Positions 20,301 to 32,198 of a DNA stretch of 64,000 bases are shown in pieces. How positions within the stretch are numbered: the first letter of the stretch is position 1; each line of letters begins with the position of its first letter. The stretch spans positions 102,993,274 to 103,057,273 of the forward strand of contig NC_091119.1 of assembly GCF_040183065.1 (NCBI RefSeq), read 5' to 3'. The position numbers and the translations under genes were made by a program. The notes under the pieces were generated by a model that did not search any database, was not told where the DNA came from, and saw only the letters and a list, made by a program, of their open reading frames with translations. The stretch is from Periplaneta americana (lineage: Eukaryota; Arthropoda; Insecta; Blattodea; Blattidae).

Positions 20301-23300
20301 GAGCAGCAGTAGCAGTAGGAGCAACAGCAGCAGGAGCAGGAGCTGGAGAAGCAGCAGCAGCAGCAGTAGCAACAGCAGCAGCATCAGTAGCAGCAGCAGC
20401 AGGAGCAGCAGTAGCAGGAGCAGCAGCAGCAGGAGCAAGAGCAGGAGTAGGAGCAGCAGTAGCAGGAGCAGCAGCAGCAGTAGCAACAGCAGCAGGAGCA
20501 GCAGCAGCAGGAGAAGCAACAGCATCAAAAGCAGGAGCAGCAGGAGTAGCAGCAGCATTAGAAGCAGCAATAGCAGGAGCAGGAGCAGCAACAGTAACAG
20601 GAGCAGGAGTAGCAGTAGCAATAGTAGCAGCAGCAGCAGCAGCAGGAGCAGAAAGAGCAGCAGATGTAGTAGAAGGAATAGCAGTAGGAATGGCATTAGC
20701 AGGAGCAGTAGGACGAGGAGCACCATCAGTAGTAGCAGCAGCAGCAGCAATAACAGCAGAAGCAGCAGCAGTACAAAGAGGAGCAGCAGCAGGAGGAGGA
20801 GCAGCAGTAGCAGTAGCAGCAGCAGCAGGAGCAGTAGCAGCAGCAGCAGTATGAGCAGCGGCAGGAGTAGCAGCAGTAGCAGCAGCAGCAACAGCAGTTG
20901 TATGAGCAGCAGCAGCAGTTGTATGAGCAGCAGCAATATGAGCAGCAGCAGCAGTATGAGCAGCAGTAGCAGCAGGAGCAGCAGTAGCAGCAGCAGCAAC
21001 AGCAATAGCAGGAGCAGGAGAAGCAGCAACAATAGCAGCAGCAGAAGCAGGAGCAGCAGCAGCAGTAGGAGCAGTAGCAGGGGCAGGAGCAGCAGCAGTA
21101 ACAGGAGCAGCAGTAGCAGCAGCAGCAGTAGCAGGAGCAGGAGAAGTAGCAACAGCAGCAGCAGAAGCAGGATCAGCAGCAGCAGTAGGAGCAGCAACAG
21201 CACGAGCAGGAGCAGGAGCAACAGCAGTAACAGGAGCAGCAGCAGCAGTAGCAGCAGCAGCAGGAGCAGGAGCTGCAGTTGTAGCAGGAGGAGCAGCAGT
21301 AGTAGCAGCAGCAGCAGGAGCAGCAGCAGCAGTAGCAGCAGGAGCAGGAGCAGCAGCAGCAGGAACAGGAATAGTAGCAGTAGGAGCAGCAGTAGCAGTA
21401 GGAGCAACAGCAGCAGGAGCAGGAGAAGCAGCAGCAGCAGCAGTAGCAACAGCAGCAGCATCATCAGTAGCAGCAGCAGCAGCAGGAGCAGCAGTAGCAG
21501 GAGCAGCAGCAGCAGGAGCAAGAGCAGGAGTAGGAGCAGCAGCAGCAGGAGCAGCAGCAGTAACAGGAGCAGCAGCAGGAGCAGGAGCAGGAGAAGCAAC
21601 AGCATCAAGTGCAGGAGCAGCAGGAGTAGCAGCAGCATTAGAAGCAGCAATAGCAGGAGCAGGAGCAGGAGCAGCAACAGGAGCAGGAGTAGCAGCAGCA
21701 GGAACAGAAAGAGCAGCAGATATAGTAGAAGGAAATGCAGTAGGAATGGCATTAGCAGGAGCTGTAGGACGAGGAGCACCAGCAGTAGTAGCAGCAGCAG
21801 CAGCAGCACAAAGAGGAGCAGCAGCAGGAGGAGGAGCAGCAGTAGCAGTAGCAGCAGCAGGAGCAGTAGCAGCAGCAGCAACACTAGGAGCAGCAGCAGC
21901 AGTATGAGCAGCGGCAGGAGCAGCAGCAGCAACAGCAGTTGTATAAGCAGCAGCAGCAGCAGTTGTATGAGCAACAGCAATGTGAGCAGCAGCAGCAGTA
22001 TGAGCAGCTGTAGCAGCAGGAGCAGTAGTAGCAGTAGCAGCAGCAACAGCAGTAGCAGCAGCAGTAGCAGGAGCAGGAGAAGCAGCAACAATAACAGCAG
22101 CAGGAGCAGCAGCAGCAGTAGGAGCAGCAGCAGCAGGAGCAGGGGCAGGAGCAGCAACAGTAACAGGAGCAGGAGCAGCAGTAGCAGCAGCAGCAGCAGT
22201 AGCAGGAGCAGGAGAAGTAGCAACAGCAGCAGAAGCAGGATCAGCAGCAGCAGAAGGAGCAACAACAGCAGGAGCAGGAGCAGGAGCAACAGCAGTAACA
22301 GGAGCAGCAGCAGCAGCAGGAGCAGGAGCTGCAGTTGTAGCAGGAGGAGCAGCAGTAGTAGCAGGAGCAGCAGCAGCAGTAGCAGCAGGAGCAGGAGCAG
22401 CAGCAGCAGGAACAGGAATAGTAGCAGTAGGAGCAGCAGTAGCAGTAGGAGCAACAGCAGCAGGAGCAGGAGCTGGAGAAGCAGCAGCAGCAGTAGCAAC
22501 AGCAGCAGCAGCAGCAGCAGGAGCAGCAGCAGCAGGAGCAAGACCAGGAGTAGGAGCAGGAGAAGCAACAGCATCAAGAGCAGGAGCAGCAGGAGTAGCA
22601 GCAGCATTAGAAGCAGCAATAGCAGGAGCAGGAGCAGAAAGAGCAGCAGATGTAGTAGAAGGAATAGCAGTAGGAATGGCATTAGCAGGAGCAGTAGGAC
22701 GAGGAGCACCAGCAGTAGTAGCAGCAGCAGCAGCAATAACAGCAGGAGCAGCAGCAGCACAAAGAGGAGCAGCAGCAGGAGGAGGAGCAGCAGTAGGAGT
22801 AGCAGCAGCAGCAGGAGCAGTAGCAGCAGCAGCACTAGGAGCAGCAGCAGCACTAGGAGCAGCAGCAGCAGTATGAGCAGCGGCAGGAGCAGCAGCAGCA
22901 GTTGTATGAGCAGCAGCAGTGTGAGCAGCAGCAGCAGTATGAGCAGCAGTAGCAGCAGGAGCAGCAGTAGTAGTAGCAGCAGCAGCAACAGCAGTAGCAG
23001 CAGCAGTAGCAGGAGCAGGAGAAGCAGCAACAATAGCAGCAGCAGAAGCAGGAGCAGCAGCAGCAGTAGGAGCAGTAGTAGCAGCAGGAGCAGGGGCAGG
23101 AGCAGCAGCAGTAACAGGAGCAGGAGCAGCAGTAGCAGCAGCAGCAGTAGCAGGAGCAGGAGAAGTAGCAACAGCAGCAGCAGAAGCAGGATCAGCAGCA
23201 GCAGTAGGAGCAGCAACAGCAGGAGCAGGAGCAACAGCAGTAACAGGAGCAGCAGCAGCAGGAGCAGGAGCTGCAGTTGTAGCAGGAGCAGCAGTAGTAG

Positions 23301-26300
23301 CAGCAGCAGCAGGAGCAGCAGCAGCAGTAGCAGCAGGAGCAGGAGCAGCAGCAGCAGGAACAGGAGCAGGAATAGGAGCAGCAGCAGCAGCAGTAGCAAC
23401 AGCAGCGGGAGCAGCAGCATTAGCAGGAGAAGCAGCAACAATAGCAGCAGCAGAAGCAGGAGCAGCAGCAGCAGTAGGAGCAGCAGCAGCAGGAGCAGGG
23501 GCAGGAGCAGCAGCAGTAACAGGAGCAGGAGCAGCAGTAGCAGCAGCAGCAGCAGTAGCAGGAGCAGGAGAAGTAGCAACAGCAGCAGCAGAAGCAGGAT
23601 CAGCAGCAGCAGTAGGAGCAGCAACAACAGGAGCAGGAGCAACAGCAGTAACAGGAGCAGCAGCAGCAGCAGGAGCAGGAGCTGCAGTTGTAGCAGGAGG
23701 AGCAGCAGTAGTAGCAGGAGCAGCAGCAGCAGTAGCAGCAGGAGCAGCAGCAGCAGCAGGAACAGGAATAGTAGCAGTAGGAGCAGCAGTAGCAGTAGGC
23801 GCAACAGCAGCAGGAGCAGGAGCTGGAGAAGCAGCAGCAGCGGCAGTAGCAACAGCAGCAGCAGCATCAGTAGCAGCAGGAGCAGCAGTAGCAGGAGCAG
23901 CAGCAGCAGGAGCAAGAGCAGGAGTAGGAGCAGCAGCAGGAGCAGCAGCAGCAGTAGCAACAGCAGCAGGAGCAGGAGCAGCAGCAGCAGGAGCAGGAGA
24001 AGCAACAGCATCAAGAGCAGGAGAAGCAGGAGTAGCAGCAGCATTAGAAGCAGCAATAGCAGGAGGAGGTGCAGAAAGAGCAGCAGATGTATTAGAAGGA
24101 ATAGCAGTAGGAATGGCATTAGCAGGAGCAGTAGGACAAGGAGCACTAGCAGTAGTAGCAGCAGCAGCAGCAATAAGAGCAGGAGCAGCAGCAGCACAAA
24201 GAGGAGCAGCAGCAGGAGGAGGAGCAGCAGTAGCAGTAGCAGCAGCAGCAGGAGCAGCAGCAGCAGCACTAGGAGCAGCAGCAGCAGTATGAGCAGCGGC
24301 AGGAGCAGCAGCAGTAGCAGCAGCAACAGCAGTTGTATGAGCAGCAGCAGCAGATGTATGAGCAGCAGCAGTATGAGCAGCAGCAGTATGAGCAGCAGGA
24401 GCAGCAGTAGCAGTAGCAGCAGCAGCAACAGCAGTAGCAGCAGCAGTAGCAGGAGCAGGAGAAGCAGCAACAATAGCCGCAGCAGCAGCAGTAGGAGCAG
24501 CAGCAGGAGCAGCAGCAGTAACAGGAGCAGGAGCAGCAGTAGCAGCAGCAGCAGCAGTAGCAGGAGCAGGAGAAGTAGCAACAGCAGCAGAAGCAGGATC
24601 AGCAGCAGCAGAAGGAGCAGCAACAGCAGGAGCAGGAGCAGGAGCAACAGCAGTAACAGGAGCAGCAGCAGCAGGAGCAGGAGCTGCAGTTGTAGCAGGA
24701 GGAGCACCAGTAGTAGCAGCAGCAGCAGGAGCAGCAGCAGCAGGAGCAGGAGCAGCAGCAGCAGGAACAGGAATAGTAGCAGTAGGAGCAGCAGTAGCAG
24801 TAGGAGCAACAGCAGCAGGAGCAGGAGAAGCAGCAGCAGCAGCAGTAGCAACAGCAGCAGCAGCATCAGTAGCAGCAGCAGCAGCAGGAGGAGCAGCAGT
24901 AGCAGGAGCAGCAGCAGCAGGAGCAATAGCAGGAGTAGGAGCAGCAGCAGCAGGAGCAGCAGCAGCAGTAGCAACAGCAGCAGGAGCAGGAGGAGCAACA
25001 GCATCAAGAGCAGGAGCAGCAGGAGTAGCAGCAGCATTAGAAGCAGCAATAGCAGGAGCAGGAGCAGCAACAGTAACAGGAGCAGGAGTAGCAGTAGCAA
25101 TAATAGCAGCTGCAGCAGCAGGAGCAGAAAGAGCAGCAGATGTAGTAGAAGGAATTGCAGTAGGAATGGCATTAGCAGGAGCAGTAGGACGAGGAGCACC
25201 AGCAGTAGTAGCAGCAGCAGCAGCAATAACAGCAGGAGCAGCAGCAGCACAAAGAGGAGCAGCAGCAGGAGGAGCAGCAGTAGCAGTAGCAGCAGCAGCA
25301 GGAGCAGTAGCAGCAGCAGCAGGAGCAGCAGCAGCACTAGGAGCAGCAGCAGCAGTATGAGCAGCGGCAGGAGCAGCAGCAGTAGCAGCAGCAGCAACAG
25401 CAGTAGTATGAGCAGCAGCAGCAGTTGTATGAGCAGCAGCATTATGACCAGCAGCAGCAGTATGAGCAGCAGGAGCAGCAGTAGCAGCAACAGCAGTAGC
25501 AGCAGCAGTAGCAGGAGCAGGAGAAGCAGCAACAATAGCAGCAGCAGAAGCAGGAGCAGCAGCAGCAGTAGGAGCAGCAGTAGCAGCAGGAACAGGGGCA
25601 GGAGCAGCAGCAGTAACAGGAGCAGGAGCAGCAGTAGCAGCAGCAGCAGCAGTAGCAGGAGCAGGAGAAGTAGCAACAGCAGCAGCAGAAGCAGGATCAG
25701 CAGCAGCAGTAGGAGCAGCAACAGCAGGAGCAGGAGCAGGAGCAACAGCAGTAACAGGAGCAGCAGCAGCTGTAGCAGCAGCAGGATCAGGAGCTGCAGT
25801 TGTAGCAGGAGGAGCAGCAGTAGTAGCAGCAGCAGCAGGAGCAGGAGCAGCAGCAGCAGTAGCAGCAGGAGCGGGAGCAGGAGCAGCAGCAGGAACAGGA
25901 ATAGTAGCAGTAGGAGCAGCAGTAGCAGTAGGAGCAACAGCAGCAGGAGCAAGAGAAGCAGCAGCAGCAGCAGTAGCAACAGCAGCAGCATCAGTAGCAG
26001 CAGCAGCAGGAGCAGCAGTAGCAGGAGCAGCAGCAGCAGGAGCAAGAGCAGGAGTAGGAGCAGCAGCAGCAGCAGGAGCAGCAGCAGCAGTAGCAACAGC
26101 AGCAGGAGCAGCTGCAGCAGGAGCAGGAGAAGCAACAGCATCAAGAGCAGGAGCAGCAGGAGTAGCAGCAGCATTAGAAGCAGCAATAGCAGGAGCAGGA
26201 GCAGAAAGAGCAGCAGATGTAGTAGAAGGAATAGCAGTAGGAATGGCATTAGCAGGAGCAGTAGGACGAGGAGCACCAGCAGTATTAGCAGCAGCAGCAG

Positions 26301-26686
26301 CAATAACAGCAGGAGCAGCAGCAGCACAAAGAGGAGCAGCAGCAGGAGGAGGAGCAGCCGTAGCAGTAGCAGCAGCAGCAGCAGGAGCAGCAGCAGCACT
26401 AGGAGCAGCAGCAGCAGTATGAGCAGCGGCAGGAACAGCAGCAGTAGCAGCAGGAGCAGCAGCAACAGTATGAGCAGTTGGCATTAGCAGCAGCAGGAGC
26501 AGCAGCAGCAGCAGGAGCAGCAGTAGCAGTAGCAGCAGCAGCAGGAACAGCAGCAGCAGTAGCAACAGCAGCAGGAGCAGCAGCAGTAGTGGGAGCAGCA
26601 GCGGCAGTAGCAACAGCAGCAGGAGCAGCAGGAGTAGCAACACCAGCAGTAGCAGTAGTAGCAGCAGCAGCGGTATGAGCGCAGCA
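17110..26686. repeat. 9.6 kb imperfect AGC-type triplet array with higher-order structure
   Basis: The array is built from AGC, AGG, AGT, AAC and related triplets in strict register. Three frames stay open for over 3,100 codons: plus Ser/Arg (17110-26487), minus Ala/Pro/Thr (26643-17089) and minus Leu (26465-17106). These follow from the triplet content, which cannot form stops in those frames. The marker GGAATGGCAT recurs at 18221, 19307, 20687, 21743, 22673, 24110, 25163 and 26240. This shows a unit of about 1.05 kb with larger and smaller variants, all spaced by multiples of three. It is probably not a gene. Confidence 0.9.
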
Positions 26687-26777
26687 GCAGCATCATCATC
26701 ATCATCCTATTCCTAATAACTAGGAACCGGACCCTTTTAGGGATTTTGGAATAAGTGAAGTAGGTTTTTTTTGGGTT
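26687..26777. other. End of triplet array and short unique flank
   Basis: A short CAT run closes the array, followed by unique sequence up to the SINE target duplication. Confidence 0.5.
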
Positions 26778-26793
26778 TTATGTCCAATCTGTG

Positions 26794-27133
26794 TCCCACA
26801 CCGTGGTGTCGCGGTCTTAGGCATCCCGCCTAGGACTCGCGTTACGTAATGCGCGCTGGTTCGATTCCTCATGGGGGAAGAAATTTTGTCATAAAATTTC
26901 GGCCAGTGTATGGGACCGGTGCTCACCCAGCATCGTGTTGCACTTGGGGAGCTACGGTAGGTAGCAAAATCCGGTTGTGAATACCAGCTATAACTGCTTG
27001 GGGGATCATCGTGCTAACCACACCATACCTCCATTCTGGTAGGATGATCGTCCACCTCTGCTTCGGCATGTGGGCATGAGGCTCTTCTAGTCTATGCTCT
27101 TCACGGGCTGTAGGACCACGGATTATATTATTA
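26794..27133 (+). mobile_element. tRNA-derived SINE (family A, copy 2)
   Basis: A tRNA-like head has its B box GGTTCGATTCCTC at 26858-26870. The body is the same as the 4.3 kb copy, with a short TTA tail. A perfect 16-bp target duplication TTATGTCCAATCTGTG lies at 26778-26793 and 27134-27149. The intact duplication and short tail suggest a younger insertion than copy 1. Confidence 0.92.
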
Positions 27134-27227
27134 TTATGTCCAATCTGTGAAAGGGGATGCAAAAACTGCCTGATTGTTAAAAAAGTATCCTTATTCATAA
27201 AAAAAATATATATATATTTATTAAGGC

Positions 27228-30200
27228 CTCGCCGGCTGCTATACTACACACCTTCCCACCTCCATGGCAGGCTTGAAATCGACGCAGTGTCACTGTTAGA
27301 ACATAGATCGTATTTGGTTACACACGTAAAACCTTTCTACTTTGAGGTTTCGTGTTCAAATATTTTACTCGTTCAAAACGTTCAGTTGTTTGTAAGGCTA
27401 TGTTCTTTAGAAACAAGAGAATTACACTTTCACAAATTATTTCACTCATTGTTTGTGAATGGCCAGGCTGAGAGCACTTCAGTAGTGGAGCTTCACTCAG
27501 AATGGGAGTAACAACTTCTGATAGACTGGCACTGACGTTAGATGATAACTGCCTTCATAACAAACTCGTGAATTGCTTTCAAAATCCAAAGTAGAGAGTT
27601 TGAAGGGTAGTTGAGCTTATTACAGTCGTCTCTTTTATAGATTAAATCCATTAGTATGGAGCTGCATTTCGATATGGCTATATTATTCACACACAGATGA
27701 CAATTAATTTTCTTTACCACTTTAGACACAATGTAGCCTCCGATGTATGCCATACTTCCTATCTCAATACTTGGATACCCAAGAGCTGTGAAAGAAAACA
27801 AGTATAATTCATTACGAATTTAAAACTGTGGAATAAAAATGTTACATTTGCAAGAAACTTGATACTTACGATATTCAAGCCTATGAATGAGGTTTATGAG
27901 ATATTATTCATTTTGTAATGTAACATTTGCATACTAAACTTCTTTTTAAAATGCCACTATTACTTTTATAGTTACTTACAAGGTGTATTCTGCACTCGTA
28001 GAAGGATATCAGTTACTGTCTGCGGTAAGTGTACTATTTTCTGCACAGGAAATATTTTTCCTTGTCATTCCTATCATATTTGTCTCACTCCTGCTTTCAA
28101 TGTTGCTGGTTGATGGAACTGAAAGAATGCCTGTTTTCAGAATTCTGTTTAAACTGCTCTGCATCCAGCATATCATTATTCCCTGACATTTGCCGTAATG
28201 CATTGCAAAATAGTTCTATTGCGTCACTGTTAAAAGCCCTTGTGAGCACAAAATGGAATCCACTCTACTGTAGACGACGATGTTACGAGGATGGCTTGGT
28301 ATGTCTCTTTACTGAGAAATCCCTTTCCTTTCTTTTCACTCTCGTCTTTTATTTTGGCAAGGTAGCGAGGAAAATCATGCTCGAGCCACTGCAACCTCTC
28401 ATCATTAATGTTAAACAAATGCATTTTCTCCGGTTTATGCATGTCCGTATTACTGCTGCTAATATCATGAATGTCGAACCACTTTTTAATGTTCTTCATG
28501 AAAGTGATTGTTGCTCCAGCATTACAAAACTCATGTGCGCCTATCTGTTGTGAATGGTCTTTCAGGTATTCCAATGCCGTGATAACTTCTAATGGAAATA
28601 TATCTTTGGCGCGTTTGACATTCATCTTCTCGAAATTAGTGAGAGCAATGTGTTTGTGGGTGAGAACAGGAACTGGCTTCGTAGTTTCTGTTGACTGAAG
28701 TTCATACAGTTCCTTTACGTGGCTGCCTCATCACCATCAAACATAACTTTATCTAGGAATGCATTTCTTATATTCTTTAGTATGTGGCACTGATCGAATG
28801 CAAGATAAAGAGGTCGCTCAATGTTGTGGGGGTGAGGTATTCTTGGTTTCACACTTTTCGAGGATGACAGCTTACACATCATGTTTACATTTGTTTTATG
28901 ATTGTCTGTTACTACACGCAACACTAAGAACCCACAAGATTCGATTTCTTCTATTACAGACAGAGTGAGTTTATGGAGGTCCGCACCAGAAAGCCTCTTT
29001 GAGAAGAAGTATGCTGCAGGAAGTTTGTATTGCGTTGTCAGTCCTGATATCAAAAAAGAAAGAAGTTATTTGCCAGGATGGTTTGCTTCTCTGTTGTTTT
29101 GTTATCACCCTCTCTATTATCATTATCTTCTGCATTGTATAAATTTGCAGAAGTATCTTACTCACCGAAGAAAGAATCTAGTTTCTTGTCATATATCAAC
29201 TGTTGCTTGATTGATATTTCGTCCACTATTAATGAACACTTTTTTTCTGCCTGGTTTAGTTGATTCGATTCCAGAAGGAGACGACTTTTTATGAGAGGTG
29301 TTATTCCAGTGCCACATGACAAATCCCCTACATATCTGGAAAGTGTACTCTTGCTAGGGATATCGAAAATGTAATTTCTGGCATGTTTGTACCCTTTAGG
29401 ACTCGCATATTGCCAAAGCACACAGTGCTTCACTGTACTTTCCGACCATCTAGGATATTTTTTCTGAAAATTTGTTATTAACTCTAATAACATTGAGGCT
29501 TTAAGATACGAGGGATCATTTTCATTGATATTTAATATGGCAGAAAGAGCCTCGTAATACTTATTTTTATATTTTTCTAATTTCCTGTTGGCATCTTGTA
29601 GGCTGAGCTCTAATTTTCGTATATTTACATTCCCCGCCACAATTTCAATCGAAGTTTTCTTTTTTCCGCCTCAGCATCTCTTAATTTATGTTTAATGTTG
29701 CTTTCAGTTTGAACTGCAACGGAGTGGAATGACTTATCAGTAACAGTATCCGCGTCATTTGCATTTTCGGTGTTGCATTCAGGACTGTTATTACGTTTTC
29801 TCTTTGTACCTCTCTGATTAGCACACAAGTTTTCTGCGCGCCTTTCTAGGTGTAATTTTGTAAGAAGGGTATCCACTGAAAACACTGGGAATAGAATCAT
29901 ATTTTAGTTTCCTTATTTTCAGTCCAGGTTAGTGAACTACACACTACAGAACTTCTTGAATTAAAATTCGGTAGGAAGTTGTCTCTTGAAATTGCTTTCA
30001 ACCATGCTTCAGCTCGCTCTGCATTAACAGGAAATTCATGAAATGAAATTCCTGCTACTCCACGGCCTTTACTTTCACACAGCAACACACCATGATTGCA
30101 TGTTAACACAGCAGACTGATACCTTGCTTAAGAACACTTATCACGTCAGGCTGTCAAACTAACTGAAGCTGTCTGCAGCGTACTGTTGACTCACGGCAAT

Positions 30201-30297
30201 AAGTATTCAGTGGGTCGAGTTGTGGCAAATTTGTGTACACAAGATTACACGGAGATGGGCAGTAGTGGGAAGGTGTGTAGTATAGCAGCCGGCGATG
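27228..30297 (-). mobile_element. P-superfamily DNA transposon with both ends and 8-bp TSD
   Basis: Inverted ends match over about 31 bases: 27228-27259 starts CTCGCCGGCTGCTATACTAC, and the complement of 30265-30297 starts CATCGCCGGCTGCTATACTA. An exact 8-bp duplication ATTAAGGC sits at 27220-27227 and 30298-30305, the TSD size of P elements. The 3,070-base body holds a THAP/P-type transposase pseudogene on the minus strand. The left end seems to lack one base. Confidence 0.93.
27538..30109 (-). pseudogene. P element/THAP9-like transposase pseudogene
   Basis: Minus-strand order: a decayed THAP-like DNA-binding domain (GISFHEFPVNAERAEAWLKA and VVCS, 30109-29930; the expected His after VCS is lost to a shift). 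Then come a Lys-rich linker (TKRKRNN) and a Leu/Lys coiled-coil-like segment (29640-29530). The catalytic region follows with SLIVDEISIKQQLIYDKK (about 29210-29265) and GLTTQYKLPAAYFFSKRL (about 28990-29045), then VVTDNHKTN and LAFDQCHILKNIRNAF (the GTP-binding insertion region). Further on are HKHIALTNFEKMNV (about 28640), a middle part to 28230 and a C-terminal MAYIGGYIVSKVVKKINC (27700-27750). At least five frame breaks occur (about 29930, 29640, 29160, 28715 and 28230). A P-like intron at 29160-29050 is possible but unproven. Confidence 0.88.
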
Positions 30298-30345
30298 ATT
30301 AAGGCAACATGGACCACGAAACTGAACTTTTCAAGAACCAAACTA

Positions 30346-31501
30346 CAGTGAAACCTGTCTAAAGTGGTCATCTGAAGTTACCTTGTAAAATGGTCGTTTT
30401 ATCAGGTGACCGCTTGATTAAGGTTACGGTTTTTTATGTATCAGCATGAAAATACTCAATTTCATTGACTTTTTAGTACTGTGTGCGTACAACAATCGTG
30501 CATATTAATGTCAGCCTCTTCCATTCTTGCAACTAGACTTTTCAAAACTCTCTTGCGGTACCTCAGTTTAAATGACTGGATAATACCTTGATCAACAAGG
30601 GGCTGGAGGTGTGATGTATTTGGGGGAAGAAACACTGATCACATTGCGACTTTGTCATTTAATCTTGGAAATCGCTTAGCCAATTCCCAAACAATGATGA
30701 TGTCATCCAGCTTTATTGTTGCAGTTCACTTCACTCCAAATAAGCCCATGTCAACATTTTTCAAACATCTCGATTTCAATAATTTCCCTATTATTAAGAG
30801 TGGTTCTCTTTCTCCTGCAGCATTACAACAAAAGAGCAAGGTTATTTTGACTTTTATCAACTTCCCCCCTTTGCACTCTTTTTTCTTAAAACTTAAAGTT
30901 TTGTTAGGGAGGGCCCTGAAAAAAAAAACCTATTTCGTTAACATTGTAAATGTCTCTGAGTTCATAATCCGTAAGAATTGAAGGCAGTCTATTTTTTCCA
31001 TTCTTCAATGACATTGGTTTTAATGCCACTTCCTTCACCAGACACAGAACGAAATGCAATGTTATGCCGTTTTCTAAAGCACTCTAACCACCCATTACAA
31101 GCAACAAAATTGCTTACATTGAGTTCTTTGGCAATTTCTTCGTCCTCGCACACTTGAACCATTCAGATTACCTCACACAGATTCTCTCTTCCTTTTTTGG
31201 CCAGCACGCATATTTTCCTTTTAATATTTCATCTATATTCTTAATTATACCGTAAATTAATGTCCTTCCACATTTGAATATTTCTGAAAATTTTCTACGA
31301 GATGTTTCCTTCTTACTTTCTTCAATCATTTTTCATCTCACCTCTTCATAGACCCTGGGCGCTGACCAGCACATGAGGTGGCCACTAAATAAAGAGAGAA
31401 TTTGTATTGATCTTATGGAAAATCCATTTGGTTCCATAGAAAATTGGCCTTTTGACCAGGTGGACATTTAAATGAAGTGACCGCAAAGGCAGGTTTCACT
31501 G
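30346..31501 (-). mobile_element. pogo/Tigger-like DNA transposon
   Basis: The ends are inverted: CAGTGAAACCTGTCT at 30346 and, on the complement, CAGTGAAACCTGCCT from 31501. TA dinucleotides lie outside at 30344-30345 and 31502-31503, the pogo/mariner target duplication. Minus-strand similarity fills the 1,156-base body. Its short length compared with autonomous elements points to internal loss. Confidence 0.88.
30480..31330 (-). pseudogene. Tigger-like transposase pseudogene
   Basis: Minus-strand pieces read KFSEIFKCGRTLIYGIIKN (an HTH-like region near 31280), EWFKCARTRKLP (near 31150), ITLLFCCNAAGE (near 30830) and VFLPPNTSHLQPLVDQGII (near 30600-30640), then SFKLRYRKRVLKSL. The PPNTSHLQP...DQGII block is characteristic of pogo/CENP-B-type DDE transposases. 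The plus-strand ORF at 30652-30981 is a shadow. Stops and shifts abolish function. Confidence 0.82.
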
Positions 31502-31503
31502 TA

Positions 31504-31727
31504 TTTATAAACATTTATAAGATTCGAAATTTTTGCTCCGCCCCCTTTAACATTATTTGTAGTTTGAATAAATGATTGTAACAATTAACATTTAATCTAA
31601 TATAATTTGCCTGGATATAACTACATAAATTTCAATTTTCAACAGATAAAAGGTACAGTACACACAACTTTTGAATTAAATTTGTTGAAACTTGGCCAAG
31701 AATTATTTTGAAAAGTAGCAGACAACA
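31504..31727. other. Short spacer, nothing recognised
   Basis: A/T-rich sequence between the pogo element and the hAT fragment. Confidence 0.4.
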
Positions 31728-32198
31728 TTATTTACTGATACTGTTCCTGGTTGCAATATATGACCAAATACTTTTCAAGATTCTCGATTGAAAAGTTTTG
31801 CATTTGAAGGACGAAAAGATTCTATTGATAGCACATGACGTCATAGGCGCAAATTTAATCGCTGCCACTGTACAGGTACCCATGGTAACTGACAATTGAA
31901 GTTTTTCCTCTTGGAGAATGGAGGACACATTTTTCATTGTTTCAAACCCTGGATTCGTCTCCAATGCTTTCTTCAGTTTTAATGTAATGGCTTCACCCAC
32001 AGGACCTGGTACTTGTTTCTGTAGAAGCAATTCAATGACACCAATTGCAACTTTCAGTTGTAGCGACAAAGATTCCAAGTACTCTATATATTTTGGAAGG
32101 TCACTGAAATATGTCTTGAGGAAAGGAAGGGAGCCATAGATGTTGTCACTGCTAAGTACAGATTTTTCCTGAGAGAAATGTATTGATATTTCTCTCAA
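31728..32198 (-). pseudogene. hAT-type transposase C-terminal fragment
   Basis: A 156-codon open frame has the arrangement of the C-terminal part of hAT-derived proteins. SLPFLKTYFSDLPKYIEYLE and LESLSLQLKVAIGVIELL come first, then ALETNPGFETMKNVSSIL, then KFAPMTSCAINRIFSSFK. The last is close to the FAPMTSCDVERSFS dimerisation motif common in this group, with DVER replaced by AINR. There is no N-terminal zinc finger or catalytic domain nearby, so it is a fragment. Confidence 0.68.

Noticed and set aside
17089-26643. Three ORFs of over 3,100 codons as giant silk-like or Ala-rich genes
   Set aside because: The open frames follow from AGC/AGG/AGT/AAC triplets that cannot create stops in those registers. 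There is no promoter, signal peptide or non-repetitive domain, and three conflicting frames are equally open.
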